Source: Methylovirgula sp. HY1
Lineage (GTDB): Bacteria; Pseudomonadota; Alphaproteobacteria; Rhizobiales; Beijerinckiaceae
Direction: 5' to 3'
Assembly: GCF_019343105.1 (NCBI RefSeq)
Contig: NZ_CP073765.1
Span: forward strand, 62,001-126,000
DNA length: 64,000 nucleotides
Shown here: positions 1 to 11,295 of the stretch, one piece after another
Numbering within the stretch: position 1 is the first letter of the stretch
How the letters are laid out: every line of letters begins with the position of its first letter
Program-made: the position numbers and the translations under genes
Notes under the pieces: generated by a model
Seen by the model: only the letters and a program-made list of their open reading frames with translations
Databases searched by the model: none
What the model was told of the DNA's origin: nothing

Positions 1-393
1 ATTGGCGATGCGATCGTTCTTGCGGAGCGTCAGGCCATCGCCGACGCGAAATTCTGCGGCATGATAGCGAGCCCTGGCGCGGAAGCGGGGAAATCCTGGC
101 GTTTCTCCGCGCCGGATGCGGGCGAAGAAGGCTTTGAATGTCTTGTCGATGCGGCGCAGGACCTGCTGCTCGGCGGTGAATGACCAGCGCTCCAGGCCTT
201 CGCCGGCGGCGCGCACGGCCTTTAATTCGGAGGCCTGCGCCTTGTAGCTTAAAGATATGCCGCGCATCCGGTAGGCGGCGATGCGCTGCTCAAGGCCGGC
301 GTTATAGAGCTTGCAGAAGTCGCGCAGCATTTGATCGAGGGTCTGGCGTTGAGCTCGGCTCGGATACAGCCGGAATTTATAGGCGAGGATCAA
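1..393 (-). mobile_element. tnpB: TnpB (IS200/IS605 OrfB family), N-terminal part, cut by window edge
   Basis: Reading leftwards from a TTG at 393, an open frame runs to the window edge. It begins LILAYKFRLYPSRAQRQ and continues with FCKLYNAGLEQR and FFARIRRGETPGFPRFRAR, the typical N-terminus of TnpB, the RNA-guided nuclease encoded by IS200/IS605 transposons. The TTG start is supported by a GAGGA ribosome site eight bases upstream and an in-frame stop just before it. The nuclease domain and zinc finger lie outside the window, so intactness cannot be judged. No tnpA is seen on this side. Confidence 0.85.
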
Positions 394-441
394 AACGCTT
401 CCTCAAGAGTCTGCGGCGGCCGTGGATGTTCTCTTTTTGTA

Positions 442-780
442 CTAAATAAACTTCAACTTGGCAAGTGAGCGCGGCTCCTCCCCGGCATGAATGCCGGGGT
501 TCCCGCCGCGTACGTGTTCCTGATGGAGGATACGGACGATCTCGATATCGCCCTCAGCTTCTCGGTAGAAGAGGATATGAGAACCGGAACGAATTTTCCG
601 ATAGCCTGGGCGAATTTCTTCGCAGGCGCGCCCGAGGTGCGCGTCGCCGGCCAAAAGCTCGCACGTCGTCTGGATCTGGCGAATATAGGATTCGGCCCGA
701 TCAATGCCCCATGTAGCGGCGCTGTAATCCCAGATGGCTTCAAGATTGTGTTTCGCGCGCGGGCGTAACCTATAGCGCAT
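442..780 (-). CDS. parE: ParE-type toxin (RelE/ParE superfamily)
   Basis: About 112 residues, MRYRLRPRAKHNLEAIWDYS to the C-terminal RILHQEHV segment, matching plasmid-addiction ParE toxins (gyrase poisons) in length and layout. The ATG at 780 is preferred over upstream starts because it overlaps the end of the parD-like gene by 11 bases, the usual arrangement. The C-terminus (GNPGIHAGEEPRSLAKLKFI) extends beyond the usual end and may be a neutral extension. Target assignment rests on family membership only. Confidence 0.85.
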   Translation of the reverse strand: MRYRLRPRAKHNLEAIWDYSAATWGIDRAESYIRQIQTTCELLAGDAHLGRACEEIRPGYRKIRSGSHILFYREAEGDIEIVRILHQEHVRGGNPGIHAGEEPRSLAKLKFI

Positions 781-1015
781 TTTGGCCGCGCTTATGCGCG
801 ATGAATCCGTCGAAATCGAAAGGCGCCGCAGGTCCGCTGGTTTCGCCTTCGATGAGGGCGGCACGCAGGGCGGCGAGCTTTACCTCCTGCTCTTCGAGTA
901 ATCGCAAGCCGGCTCGCACAACGTCGCTGGCCGATGCATAACGACCTTCGGTGACTTGGCTTTCGACGAAAGCTGCGAAGTGGTCACCCAGTGTGAAAGA
1001 TGTGTTCCTAGCCAT
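770..1015 (-). CDS. parD: ParD-type antitoxin
   Basis: An 81-residue protein beginning MARNTSFTLGDHFAAFVESQ, the ribbon-helix-helix N-terminus of CC2985/ParD antitoxins, followed by GRYASASDVVRAGLRLLEEQE, the conserved dimerisation segment. The C-terminal tail would wrap the toxin. Start at the ATG at 1015, since upstream codons run into the promoter and palindrome. First gene of a two-gene operon with the toxin gene; a candidate promoter and operator lie directly upstream. Confidence 0.88.
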   Translation of the reverse strand: MARNTSFTLGDHFAAFVESQVTEGRYASASDVVRAGLRLLEEQEVKLAALRAALIEGETSGPAAPFDFDGFIAHKRGQNAL

Positions 1016-1020
1016 GGAAA

Positions 1021-1049
1021 ATGATACCAAAATGTGGTACAAGTAACAA
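1021..1049 (-). promoter_or_regulatory. Candidate parD promoter and operator
   Basis: On the minus strand TTGTTA (1049-1044), 17 bases, then TATCAT (1026-1021) fit a sigma-70 promoter. A TACCA-N5-TGGTA palindrome (1025-1039) overlaps the spacer and -10 element, as expected for autorepression. The -10 element is only five bases from the ATG, so transcription would start at or beside the start codon, giving a leaderless or nearly leaderless mRNA. Sequence-based only. Confidence 0.5.
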
Positions 1050-1123
1050 GAGGCCTCGCATCCGCAAAAGCCGCGCATTGCCCTCCTATGGACGTCCCGC
1101 GATCCAGCTTAATGCAATCGTCA

Positions 1124-1987
1124 TCAAAGACGTCCGCGGGCTTGGTCCATTGCTTCCGCTCCCGCGGCAAGTTCGATGATCTCGGTCGTGATCTCTTCCT
1201 GACGCAACTGCCTCTCACGTCGCGACAGCTCCTCAAGCTTGGTTTGAACATTTGTCTTGGCGGCGGCCATGGCCAGCATCCGCGCCTCATTCTCCGCCGC
1301 AAAAGCATGCATTGCAGCATTGCAAAGCTGCGCAAAGACATATTCCGCCGCCAAATTCTCAATGAGATCGGGCGGCGCAAGCGTCGTTAAAGGCGGCAGA
1401 TTGGTGATCGGCCGGCGAAAGCGCGTCAGATCGAGTGGCAGCAGCGATCGCCTTGTGATCTTTAGGCCGCTCGCCGGCACAAAGCTTGGGAACAGGATGT
1501 CCACATCGGTCATCCTGCCCTCTGCGACCGATGCGTAAAGAGCATCGGCGACGCGATTGGCGGTGGCGATCACGGCGCCGGCCTGTGTCGCCATTGGCGC
1601 CGACCAAGCCGGGTCCACTCCCCGTTCCGCGGCAATCGCGGCGCCTCTCGTGCCAAGAATGAAAACTGCGGCGTCTTTGAGGCTTTCCCCCGCTGCGTCA
1701 AGGATACGCTCGCCAAAGGCGCCAACGAATCCTTGCTCGGCGGAGAACAGAATGAGGCCGCGGCGTTGCCGGCCGGATACCGGCTGCATGGACTCTTCCT
1801 TCGGCAATAAGGCAAGCGCCTCACCCATCGATCGTGTCACGACGTCGCTATAGGCTTCAATGCCCCCCAATAAAGCCCGCCCCTGCTGCGCCCGCGACGC
1901 GGCGATGCCGCGCATGGCAGTCACCACAGCCTCGAGTTGCCGGACATTGGTGATCTTCGCGGCGATGTCGGCCAGACGCTCGGCCAT
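1124..1987 (-). CDS. atpG: N-type ATPase F1 subunit gamma
   Basis: About 287 residues. The N-terminal helix (ERLADIAAKITNVRQLEAVV) and C-terminal helix (RRERQLRQEEITTEIIELAA) are those of the F1 central stalk that rotates inside the alpha3-beta3 ring. Either GTG 1990 or ATG 1987 can start it; both overlap the atpA stop, so it is translationally coupled. It is the last gene of the atpDCQRBEFAG operon. It is more divergent than housekeeping gamma, as usual for N-ATPases. Confidence 0.92.
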   Translation of the reverse strand: MAERLADIAAKITNVRQLEAVVTAMRGIAASRAQQGRALLGGIEAYSDVVTRSMGEALALLPKEESMQPVSGRQRRGLILFSAEQGFVGAFGERILDAAGESLKDAAVFILGTRGAAIAAERGVDPAWSAPMATQAGAVIATANRVADALYASVAEGRMTDVDILFPSFVPASGLKITRRSLLPLDLTRFRRPITNLPPLTTLAPPDLIENLAAEYVFAQLCNAAMHAFAAENEARMLAMAAAKTNVQTKLEELSRRERQLRQEEITTEIIELAAGAEAMDQARGRL

Positions 1988-3537
1988 CACGCAGCATCCG
2001 GCGGAGAAGGCTCGGTCGTCGCGGCGATATGTGTCGCCAGGACCGCAAGACTAGCCTTCAGTGCGGCGCGACCGGCTTCGTCGAGCTGACCACTTGCTTC
2101 AATCGCGGCGACGACAGGTCCAGCCGAGCGATCAAGCCAGCCGGCGAGTTCGGCGCGAAAAACGTCGAGTTTTTCAAGCGGCAGCGCATCGAGTAGACCG
2201 TCTTGCAAGGCGAGCAGGAGGGCGACTTCGTCGGTGAGCCGCTGCGGCGCATATTGCGGCTGGGTGAGGATCGCGCGGATACGTCGGCCGCGTGCGATCT
2301 TGCCCTTGACCTGCTCGTCCGTGATGCCGCCAAAGCGCGTGAACATTTCAAGCTCGAGAAACTGCGCATAATCGAGCCGCAGCATCTCGGCGGCGGCACG
2401 TAACGCCGGCGCCTGCGTCTTGCCCCCGACGCGGCTCACGCTGGTGCCGACATCGACCGCCGGCTTCTGGCCTTCTTGAAAAAGTCGGCTATCGAGCACG
2501 ATCTGCCCGTCGGTGATCGAAATGAGATTGGTTGGAATATAGGCGGAAAGATTGCCGGCATCGAGTTCGGCCAGCGGCAAGGCCGTGAGCGAGCCGCCGC
2601 CCGCCGCCTTGTCGAGCTTCGCCGCCCGTTCGAGCAGGCGCGCATGCACATAGAATATGTCGCCTGGATAGGCTTCGCGGCCCGGCGGCTGACGCGTGAG
2701 CAGCGCAATTTCACGATGTGTTGCCGCATGCTTGCTGAGATCGTCGATGACGACCAAGGCATGGCCGCCGCGATCGCGAAAATATTCCGCCATGGTGAAG
2801 CCTGTAAATGGCGCGATCCATTGCAATCCCGGCGCGGCGGAGGCGCTCGCGACCACGAAGATGCAGCGTTCCGGCGCGCCATGGGTTTGGATCGCCTCGA
2901 TAACGCGTTTGACGGTCGAGGACTTCTGGCCGACGGCGACATAGACACAAATGATGTCGCTGCGCTTTTGATTGATGATCGTATCGACAGCGAGCGCCGT
3001 CTTGCCGATGGCGCGATCGCCGATGATCAATTCCCGTTGGCCGCGGCCGAGCGCGAACATGGCGTCGATCACAAGCACGCCAGTCTGTAGGGGTTCGACG
3101 ACGAAATCGCGGGCGATGATCGGCGGTGCCGGCCTTTCGATCGGCTCATAAGAATCGCCATCGATCGCGCCGCAATCGTCGAGCGCTCGGCCGAGAGGAT
3201 CGACGATACGGCCGAGCAGGCCTTTGCCGACCGGCACGCATGCCACTTCGCCGGTTCCATAAACCTTATCTCCAGCTTCGATCGCCTCAGCGGTATCGAG
3301 AAGAACGCAACAGAGCGCATCGCGGTCCAAAGTCGTCGCAAAGCCCATTTGCCCTCGTTCGAAACGAAGCAATTCGTCGAGGCGTACGTCGCGCAGGCCC
3401 GAGACAAGTGCGATCCCATCACCGATCGATTCGACGCGGCCGAAATGCTCCGCCCTGGGTGCGAGCTCTGTCGTGCGGATCTTCGCTGCGGCGTCCTGCA
3501 GCCAGCGCTCGACATTAGCGGGTAGATTCGTCTGCAA
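1987..3537 (-). CDS. atpA: N-type ATPase F1 subunit alpha
   Basis: 516 residues from a TTG start. Nucleotide-binding P-loop GDRAIGKT near residue 170, and the non-catalytic alpha-type core follows. An open frame extends upstream to 3624, but that stretch overlaps atpF and is unlike any alpha N-terminus. The TTG at 3537 has AAGGAG seven bases upstream and gives the normal opening [15 protein letters not shown]. On this reading the gene overlaps the end of atpF by 23 bases. The alpha subunit forms the F1 hexamer with beta. Confidence 0.93.
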   Translation of the reverse strand: MQTNLPANVERWLQDAAAKIRTTELAPRAEHFGRVESIGDGIALVSGLRDVRLDELLRFERGQMGFATTLDRDALCCVLLDTAEAIEAGDKVYGTGEVACVPVGKGLLGRIVDPLGRALDDCGAIDGDSYEPIERPAPPIIARDFVVEPLQTGVLVIDAMFALGRGQRELIIGDRAIGKTALAVDTIINQKRSDIICVYVAVGQKSSTVKRVIEAIQTHGAPERCIFVVASASAAPGLQWIAPFTGFTMAEYFRDRGGHALVVIDDLSKHAATHREIALLTRQPPGREAYPGDIFYVHARLLERAAKLDKAAGGGSLTALPLAELDAGNLSAYIPTNLISITDGQIVLDSRLFQEGQKPAVDVGTSVSRVGGKTQAPALRAAAEMLRLDYAQFLELEMFTRFGGITDEQVKGKIARGRRIRAILTQPQYAPQRLTDEVALLLALQDGLLDALPLEKLDVFRAELAGWLDRSAGPVVAAIEASGQLDEAGRAALKASLAVLATHIAATTEPSPPDAA

Positions 3538-4273
3538 TTCTGAGCTCCTTGACGATCCGATCGAGCTCATCGCGCAGGCTGTTGCGCAGCGATGCCGTGC
3601 GGGCATGAACTTCGAGTCCTGCAATCAGCGCTGGATCCGCGCGAAAGGCGAATTGCCGGCCTATCCCGAAAATTTGTTCGAGCGCCTCGCGGACATGAGC
3701 TTCGACCTCCGCCGACAAAGGTGTTGCGGTCACGATCTCGATCGGCGCATTTTGGCCAGGCCCAAGAGTGAAAGCTGCTTGCGTTTGCGGTGACAGCTTA
3801 TCGAATTGCGCGCACAAACCGACGACGAAGCCATCGAGATCGGCGTTCGGCGAAATGCGGCTGAGAAGGCGGCGCGTGATTTCGACGGCAAGATCCTTAA
3901 TGCGCGCGATCAGCGCCGCCTCCATCGCCGCGCGGTCCCGCGCGGCGGCGGATTGCGCTTCGATCCGCAGAGCGGCAATATTTTTTGCCGCCGCATCGAT
4001 CAGGCGCGCCTTCTCCTTTGCAGCGTCGCCCTGCGCCGTGGCCAAAAGCTGTTCGCGCTGCCTCTCGATATCCGCGCGTTCGCTTTCCATGGCTGTTGCG
4101 GCCTCGGCGGCCTTTTTGCGGGCGGCGACCGCTTCGGCGAGAACCGCGTCCGTTTTCGCCTGTCGCTGCGCAATGATCGCGCGCAGCGGCCGAAACAGAA
4201 AGCGGGCAAGAATCCAGACAAGGATCAGGACATTGATCGTCTGAAGCGCCAGGGTGGACCAATCGATATGCAT
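3515..4273 (-). CDS. atpF: N-type ATPase subunit b with delta-like C-terminal domain
   Basis: 252 residues against about 160 for ordinary b. One N-terminal membrane helix (residues about 5-25), then a long charged coiled coil rich in Ala/Glu/Arg to about residue 145, giving the peripheral stalk. The last 75 residues ([20 protein letters not shown], then [20 protein letters not shown]) read like the C-terminal domain of the delta/OSCP subunit, including the D-P-x-L-I-x-G-L signature. As no atpH occurs in the operon, this fused domain may take over the stalk-to-F1 contact. Confidence 0.88.
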   Translation of the reverse strand: MHIDWSTLALQTINVLILVWILARFLFRPLRAIIAQRQAKTDAVLAEAVAARKKAAEAATAMESERADIERQREQLLATAQGDAAKEKARLIDAAAKNIAALRIEAQSAAARDRAAMEAALIARIKDLAVEITRRLLSRISPNADLDGFVVGLCAQFDKLSPQTQAAFTLGPGQNAPIEIVTATPLSAEVEAHVREALEQIFGIGRQFAFRADPALIAGLEVHARTASLRNSLRDELDRIVKELRIADESTR

Positions 4274-4277
4274 CGTC

Positions 4278-4547
4278 TCAATGAATGAAAGGGTTGGCGA
4301 AAAGGACCAGCAGCGCGACGACGAGACAATAGATCGCCATCGTCTCGATCATCGCGAGGCCGACGAAGAGCGTTCGCGAAATCGTGCCAGCTGCCTCCGG
4401 TTGGCGAGCGATGGCTTCCATGGCGGCGGCGACGGCGCGGCCTTCCCCGAGTGCCGGGCCTATGGCGCCGAAGGAGACGGCGACAGCCGCCGCCGCGATA
4501 CTGACGATTTCGATGAGATTGGCGGATGCGGTCATGGCGTGATTCAA
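4278..4547 (-). CDS. atpE: N-type ATPase subunit c (rotor ring)
   Basis: 89 residues forming a two-helix hairpin. The ion-carrying glutamate is Glu68 in MIETMAIY, followed by Thr69 and Tyr73, which match the Na+-site pattern of Na+-ATPases. In helix 1 the position that is Gln in classical Na+ c subunits is Glu35 ([10 protein letters not shown]), giving two acids per site. The polar loop is ARQPEA. Its start overlaps the end of atpB. Ion choice (Na+ or H+) cannot be settled from sequence. Confidence 0.93.
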   Translation of the reverse strand: MNHAMTASANLIEIVSIAAAAVAVSFGAIGPALGEGRAVAAAMEAIARQPEAAGTISRTLFVGLAMIETMAIYCLVVALLVLFANPFIH

Positions 4548-5248
4548 GCCTCCATTTTCGAATTGGCGTGTTGCGAAGGCGCCGGCGCGCTGTCACTCAC
4601 CACGCCGCCGATGAACACCATGGCGAGCACGGTGAAAATATAGGCCTGCACCGCCCCGATGAGCAGATCGAGCGCCATCAACGGGATCGGCACGATGAGG
4701 CCAGCAAGCGAAAGCACGATCGCAATGACGAAAACGCCACTCATGATATTGCCGAAGAGACGCACCAGCAGCGAAAAGATACGGGTAAAGGTCTCGACGA
4801 TATTGAGCGGGATCATCACCACGCTCGGTTCGGCGAAGGTTTTCAGAAACCCGAAGAATCCACGCGCCCGAATGCCAAAGTAAAAGACCGCGCAAAAGAC
4901 AATTAGCGCAAGCGCCGCATCGGTCTCGATATGCGCCGTCGGCGGTTCGATGCCCGGAATGAGCGACGACCAATTCGAGAAAAGGATAAAAACGAACAAT
5001 GTGCCAAGCAAAGGCACATAAGGTTGGGGTGGCACACGGATCGTCTCACGGATCTGTTCCTCGATCGCAGTGTAGAAGAGTTCGAGCGTGGCCTGCCATG
5101 CCGATGGCTTGATCGCCAAGAATCGCGTCGCCAAAAGACTTGCACCGGCGATCGCGGCCATTATCCCCCAGGTCACGACAACCGGAGCGGTGATCGCAAT
5201 AGGACCTATGGTGAAGAGCTTGGTGATAGCGAGCGGCGAGCCGATCAT
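4544..5248 (-). CDS. atpB: N-type ATPase subunit a
   Basis: 234 residues with five or six membrane spans. The essential stator arginine lies in [14 protein letters not shown], and the C-terminal helix [20 protein letters not shown] is typical for the half-channel subunit. It forms the ion path against the c ring. The gene overlaps atpR and atpE by four bases each, indicating tight translational coupling. Confidence 0.93.
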   Translation of the reverse strand: MIGSPLAITKLFTIGPIAITAPVVVTWGIMAAIAGASLLATRFLAIKPSAWQATLELFYTAIEEQIRETIRVPPQPYVPLLGTLFVFILFSNWSSLIPGIEPPTAHIETDAALALIVFCAVFYFGIRARGFFGFLKTFAEPSVVMIPLNIVETFTRIFSLLVRLFGNIMSGVFVIAIVLSLAGLIVPIPLMALDLLIGAVQAYIFTVLAMVFIGGVVSDSAPAPSQHANSKMEA

Positions 5249-5544
5249 CGGCGGGCTCCGAACCGCCGAACCATCATGTGTCGGGCGGCGATAATGCCAA
5301 GCAAGGCCGCGCTTAAAGGCAGCGCACCGAAGCGCGCGACAAGATAAAGTGCGGCACCGGTTACCAGAAAGCGACCAAGGTGAAGCAGAAGCGCGCGGGC
5401 GACAGACCCGCCGGAAACCAGCGTTTTGACATTGCGCCAGAGGAAAAAATAATGTGCTGTGCCGATACCGGCGCCGACGGCCAGCGCGATGAAGACTTCG
5501 GCGATCAGCAGAGGTAGGTTGGAGAGCGGAGCATACATATTCAT
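5245..5544 (-). CDS. atpR: AtpR membrane protein of N-ATPase operon
   Basis: About 99 residues, three predicted membrane helices (LPLLIAEVFIALAVGAGIGT; a middle span; LPLSAALLGIIAARH). The ATG at 5544 makes an ATGA overlap with the atpQ stop and is chosen over starts further upstream, which lie inside atpQ. AtpR is found only in N-ATPase operons; its job is thought to be assembly of, or ion supply to, the c ring, but that is not visible here. Confidence 0.85.
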   Translation of the reverse strand: MNMYAPLSNLPLLIAEVFIALAVGAGIGTAHYFFLWRNVKTLVSGGSVARALLLHLGRFLVTGAALYLVARFGALPLSAALLGIIAARHMMVRRFGARR

Positions 5545-5842
5545 TGCCGGTGCATCCATCTCCAAGCGGACCAGCAGCCTATGCACACGCCAACCAGCAT
5601 CAGCGGCGCGCTCCAGAAAATGCCGGTGCCGAATTTCAAATCGATCCAGCGGCCAATGAAGAGGCCGATTAGGATCGGCACTACGATAACCCAGCCGAGT
5701 ACGCCGATCTGGCCGACGAAGCGCATCACGGACGGTTCATCCTCGCGCTGTTGAAGCCGGCGTTGCTGCGCGCGATGCACGGATCGAAGCAGGCCGTCAT
5801 GCTTTTCGGCTTTTTCTTTGCCGAGCTTTTGCTCTTCGCCAT

Positions 5843-5846
<4 letters not shown>
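5541..5846 (-). CDS. atpQ: AtpQ (AtpI-like) membrane protein of N-ATPase operon
   Basis: 101 residues: a charged cytosolic N-terminus (to about residue 40) followed by two membrane helices (IGVLGWVIVVPILIGLFIG and a second one ending CWSAWRWMHRQ). The fold and GRWIDLKFGT loop resemble AtpI/'ATPase gene 1' proteins that help c-ring assembly. Overlaps atpC by four bases. Together with atpR it is the diagnostic pair of the N-type operon. Confidence 0.85.
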
Positions 5847-8056
<2,210 letters not shown>

Positions 8057-8302
8057 ATGATCACAGCGGGGCAAATGCGGGCGGCCCGTGCGCTTCTTGC
8101 GCTGGATCAACGCGATCTGGCCGAGCGATCTGGTCTTTCGCTCCCGACGATCCAGAGGATGGAAGCCAGCGAAGGCGTCATCCGCGGCAACGTCGATTCC
8201 CTCATGAAGCTGATTGCCGGGTTTGAGGCGGCGGGCATCGAACTCCTCGGCGAGGGCGCAACCAGTTCGGGCGGAGGCCGCGGCGTCCGGCTGAAAGGCT
8301 GA
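8057..8302 (+). CDS. Small XRE-family transcriptional regulator
   Basis: 81 residues, essentially one helix-turn-helix domain: ITAGQMRAARALLALDQRDL then RSGLSLPTIQRMEASEG (HTH recognition region), ending in a short Gly-rich tail. ATG 8057 is preferred; a GTG nine bases earlier is possible. It sits between the N-ATPase operon and the hyf-like operon, about 50 bases before hyfB in the same direction, so it may regulate either or itself. Confidence 0.8.
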   Translation: MITAGQMRAARALLALDQRDLAERSGLSLPTIQRMEASEGVIRGNVDSLMKLIAGFEAAGIELLGEGATSSGGGRGVRLKG

Positions 8303-8353
8303 GGCAGACGCCATGGACAAGAGCCCACACGCGCACTGGCCGAGGGGTTGCTG

Positions 8354-10351
8354 ATGCCCATTGTGTTGTTGTGCATCAGCGGACTGCTCGTTGTGTCGGC
8401 GCTGCCGCTTATCCTGGTCCGTCGCCGCGCCGCCACGCCAGTCGTCTACGGCGCCTGCCTGATGATCTCGCTTACGGTGTGCGCGGTCTCCCTGCTATCC
8501 ATCGGCCAAGCGTCATCGGAGGCGGTCCTGCCGCTGGGGCTTCCCTGGCTCGGCGCGCATTTCCGGCTAGATCCGCTTGCGTCCGCTTTTCTTGCCATTG
8601 TCAATTTCGGTGGGGCGAGCGCGTCCCTCTATGCGCTGGGCTACGGACGGCACGAGCAGGAGCCGGGCCGGGTGCTGCCGTTCTATCCGGTCTTTCTCGC
8701 GGCCATGAATCTCGTGATAATCGCCGCCGACGCCTACAGCTTCCTGTTCGCCTGGGAACTCATGTCGTTGGCGTCGTGGGCGCTGGTGATGGCGCGCCAT
8801 CGGGCAGCAAAGACGGCCTACGCGGGATACGTCTACCTGATCATGGCGAGCTTCGGCACATTCGCGCTGCTGTTCGCCTTCGGGCTGCTCGCAGGTGGGC
8901 ACGGCGATTATGCTTTCGACGCCATTCGCGCGCGCCACCTCTCACCCGGCCTGGCGGGGTTTGTGCTCGTCCTAGCGGTTGCCGGCGCCGGCTCGAAAGC
9001 GGGCCTGGCGCCCTTGCATGTCTGGCTGCCACTTGCGCACCCGGCTGCACCGAGTCATGTTTCGGCGCTGATGAGCGGCGTGATGACGAAGGTCGCCATC
9101 TACGCGTTCATCCGGATCGCCTTCGATCTCATGGGCGACCCAAGTTGGTGGTGGAGCCTGCCAGCGCTCCTGCTCGGTGGCGCGACAGCCGCGATCGGCG
9201 TCCTGTATGCGCTGATGGAAACGGATCTGAAGCGCGTGCTCGCTTACAGCACCATCGAGAATATCGGCATCATCTTCATCGCGATCGGTCTGGCCTTGGC
9301 CTTCAAGGCCAATGGCTTGGCCGGTGCCGCCGCGCTGGCGTTGACCGCCGCGTTGTTCCACGCCCTCAACCACATGCTGTTCAAGAGCGCCCTATTTTTC
9401 GGCGCCGGCACGGTGATCGTGGCGACCGGAGAGCACGACATGGAGCGGCTGGGCGGCTTGATCCGCCGCATGCCGGTCTCGTCCGCTGCGTTCCTCGCTG
9501 TCAGCATGGCCATTTCGGCACTGCCGCCCTTCAATGGCTTTGCATCCGAATGGCTGATCTTCCAGAGCATCCTCGTCAGCCCCCAACTGCCGCAGATGGG
9601 ATTGAAGCTGCTGGTGCCTGCGGTCGGCGTTCTGCTTGCCCTCGCCGCCGCCTTCGCTGCCGCCTGCTTCGTGCGCGCCTTCGGAGCCACCTATCTGGGC
9701 CGCGCTCGCACGAGCGCCGCCACACAGGCCGTCGAAGCAGATCGCTGGTCGCTTGCCGCGATGCTGATCTGTGCCGCCCTTTGCCTGTTGGCAGGGGCCT
9801 TTCCTGGAATCGTCATTGATTGGCTTCAACCGGCCACGGGCACGCTGGTTGCCGGACGTATGCCGTCGCAGGCGAGCATTCCATGGCTATCGATCGTGCC
9901 AATATCAGCAAGCCGCAGCTCATATAACGGTCTGCTGCTGTTCGGATTCGTCGCGGCTTCGGCAAGTCTCGCGGCGATCGTGGTCCATCGTTTTGCTTCC
10001 AGAATGGTGCGCAAGGCACCGTTCTGGGACTGTGGTTACCCGGGACTTGACGCCGTCGCACAATACTCGGCTACCAGCCTGGCACAGCCCATACGGCGGG
10101 TGTTTGGCGCGATCGCCTTCGCGGCGCATGAGCAGGTCGAGATGCCGCCGCCCGGTGATCCTCGGCCGGCAATCCTGCAACGGTTTCTGCGCGATCCGGT
10201 TTGGGATTTTATGTACGCGCCGGTCGCCAGCGCCATCGGCGCGTCGGCAACGCTCCTGAATTATATCCAGTTCTTCACGATCCGCCGCTATCTCAGCTTC
10301 GTCTTCATCGCGCTCATCGTCCTTCTGGTGGTTCTCGCGCTATGGGGATGA
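8354..10351 (+). CDS. hyfB: Hydrogenase-4 component B-like proton-pumping subunit
   Basis: About 665 residues, some 16 membrane helices, of the NuoL/M/N-Mrp antiporter family. The signature GAGSKAGLAPLHVWLPLAHP with its conserved Lys and His is near residue 215, and HALNHMLFKSALFFGAGTV follows. ATG 8354 has GAGGGG upstream. First structural gene of a six-gene module (B, C, E, F, G, I) joined by four-base overlaps. It probably couples electron transfer to ion movement. Confidence 0.9.
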   Translation: MPIVLLCISGLLVVSALPLILVRRRAATPVVYGACLMISLTVCAVSLLSIGQASSEAVLPLGLPWLGAHFRLDPLASAFLAIVNFGGASASLYALGYGRHEQEPGRVLPFYPVFLAAMNLVIIAADAYSFLFAWELMSLASWALVMARHRAAKTAYAGYVYLIMASFGTFALLFAFGLLAGGHGDYAFDAIRARHLSPGLAGFVLVLAVAGAGSKAGLAPLHVWLPLAHPAAPSHVSALMSGVMTKVAIYAFIRIAFDLMGDPSWWWSLPALLLGGATAAIGVLYALMETDLKRVLAYSTIENIGIIFIAIGLALAFKANGLAGAAALALTAALFHALNHMLFKSALFFGAGTVIVATGEHDMERLGGLIRRMPVSSAAFLAVSMAISALPPFNGFASEWLIFQSILVSPQLPQMGLKLLVPAVGVLLALAAAFAAACFVRAFGATYLGRARTSAATQAVEADRWSLAAMLICAALCLLAGAFPGIVIDWLQPATGTLVAGRMPSQASIPWLSIVPISASRSSYNGLLLFGFVAASASLAAIVVHRFASRMVRKAPFWDCGYPGLDAVAQYSATSLAQPIRRVFGAIAFAAHEQVEMPPPGDPRPAILQRFLRDPVWDFMYAPVASAIGASATLLNYIQFFTIRRYLSFVFIALIVLLVVLALWG

Positions 10352-11295
10352 CGTCCGCGCTCGCAGCCCAACTCTGGCAAATGCTGCTGGTCCTGGCGCT
10401 TGCCCCGGCTTTGACCGGTGTGACCCGCAAGGTGAAGGCGCGGCTGCAGCGCCGGCTCGGGCCATCGATCTTTCAGCCCTATCGCGATTTGCGGCGTCTG
10501 TTCGGTAAGGACGTCGTCCTTGCGGAGAACAGCTCGTGGCTGTTTCGGGTCGCGCCCTATTTGATCTTTGCCGCCACCTGGGTCGCGGCCGCGCTCGTTC
10601 CGACTTTCCAGACTGGCCTTCTCTTCAATTGGGCCGGCGATTTGATCGCGATCGTTGCACTGCTCGGCGCGGCGCGCTTCATCCAGGCTGTCGCCGCGCT
10701 TGATACCGGCACCAGCTTTGGCGGCATCGGCGTCAGCCGCGAGATGATGATCGCGTCCCTCGCCGAGCCGGCGATGATCATGGTCGTGTTCACGGTCGCG
10801 CTCGTCGCCCGGTCGACGCAATTATCGACCATCGCCGCATTCATGGCAGACAAGGGGGGGCTGCGCGTTTCGCTCGCCATGGTACTCGTCGCGCTCATCA
10901 TCGTCGCGCTGGCGGAAAACGCCCGCATCCCGGTCGACAATCCGTCCACGCATCTCGAAGTGACGATGGTGCATGAAGCGATGGTGCTCGAATATTCCGG
11001 TCGTCACCTCGCTATGATTGAACTGGCGGCTTCACTGAAACTGCTTCTTTATATATCGATCATTGCCTGTATCTTCTTTCCGTTCGGCCTGATCACCGAT
11101 GGAGCCGGCCTACTGGGCCATATGGTCGCCTTGGCGGCCTACCTTCTGAAGGTAATTGTCGCAAGCCTGCTGCTGGCGATGCTGGAAACCGTCATCGCCA
11201 AGATGCGGGTGTTTCGCGTCCCCAATTTGCTCGGGATCGCGCTGATGCTCGGCCTGCTGGGCACATTGCTGCTCTTCGTGTCGGGGGGCATGTGA
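10342..11295 (+). CDS. hyfC: Hydrogenase-4 component C / NuoH-like membrane anchor
   Basis: About 317 residues, eight membrane spans. The NuoH/HyfC signature ENARIPVDNPSTHLEVTMVH is clear; this conserved acidic loop contacts the peripheral arm. An upstream in-frame extension to 10201 is inside hyfB in another frame and is rejected. Start is ATG 10342 or ATG 10348; the latter overlaps the hyfB stop as ATGA. Confidence 0.9.
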   Translation: MGMTSALAAQLWQMLLVLALAPALTGVTRKVKARLQRRLGPSIFQPYRDLRRLFGKDVVLAENSSWLFRVAPYLIFAATWVAAALVPTFQTGLLFNWAGDLIAIVALLGAARFIQAVAALDTGTSFGGIGVSREMMIASLAEPAMIMVVFTVALVARSTQLSTIAAFMADKGGLRVSLAMVLVALIIVALAENARIPVDNPSTHLEVTMVHEAMVLEYSGRHLAMIELAASLKLLLYISIIACIFFPFGLITDGAGLLGHMVALAAYLLKVIVASLLLAMLETVIAKMRVFRVPNLLGIALMLGLLGTLLLFVSGGM

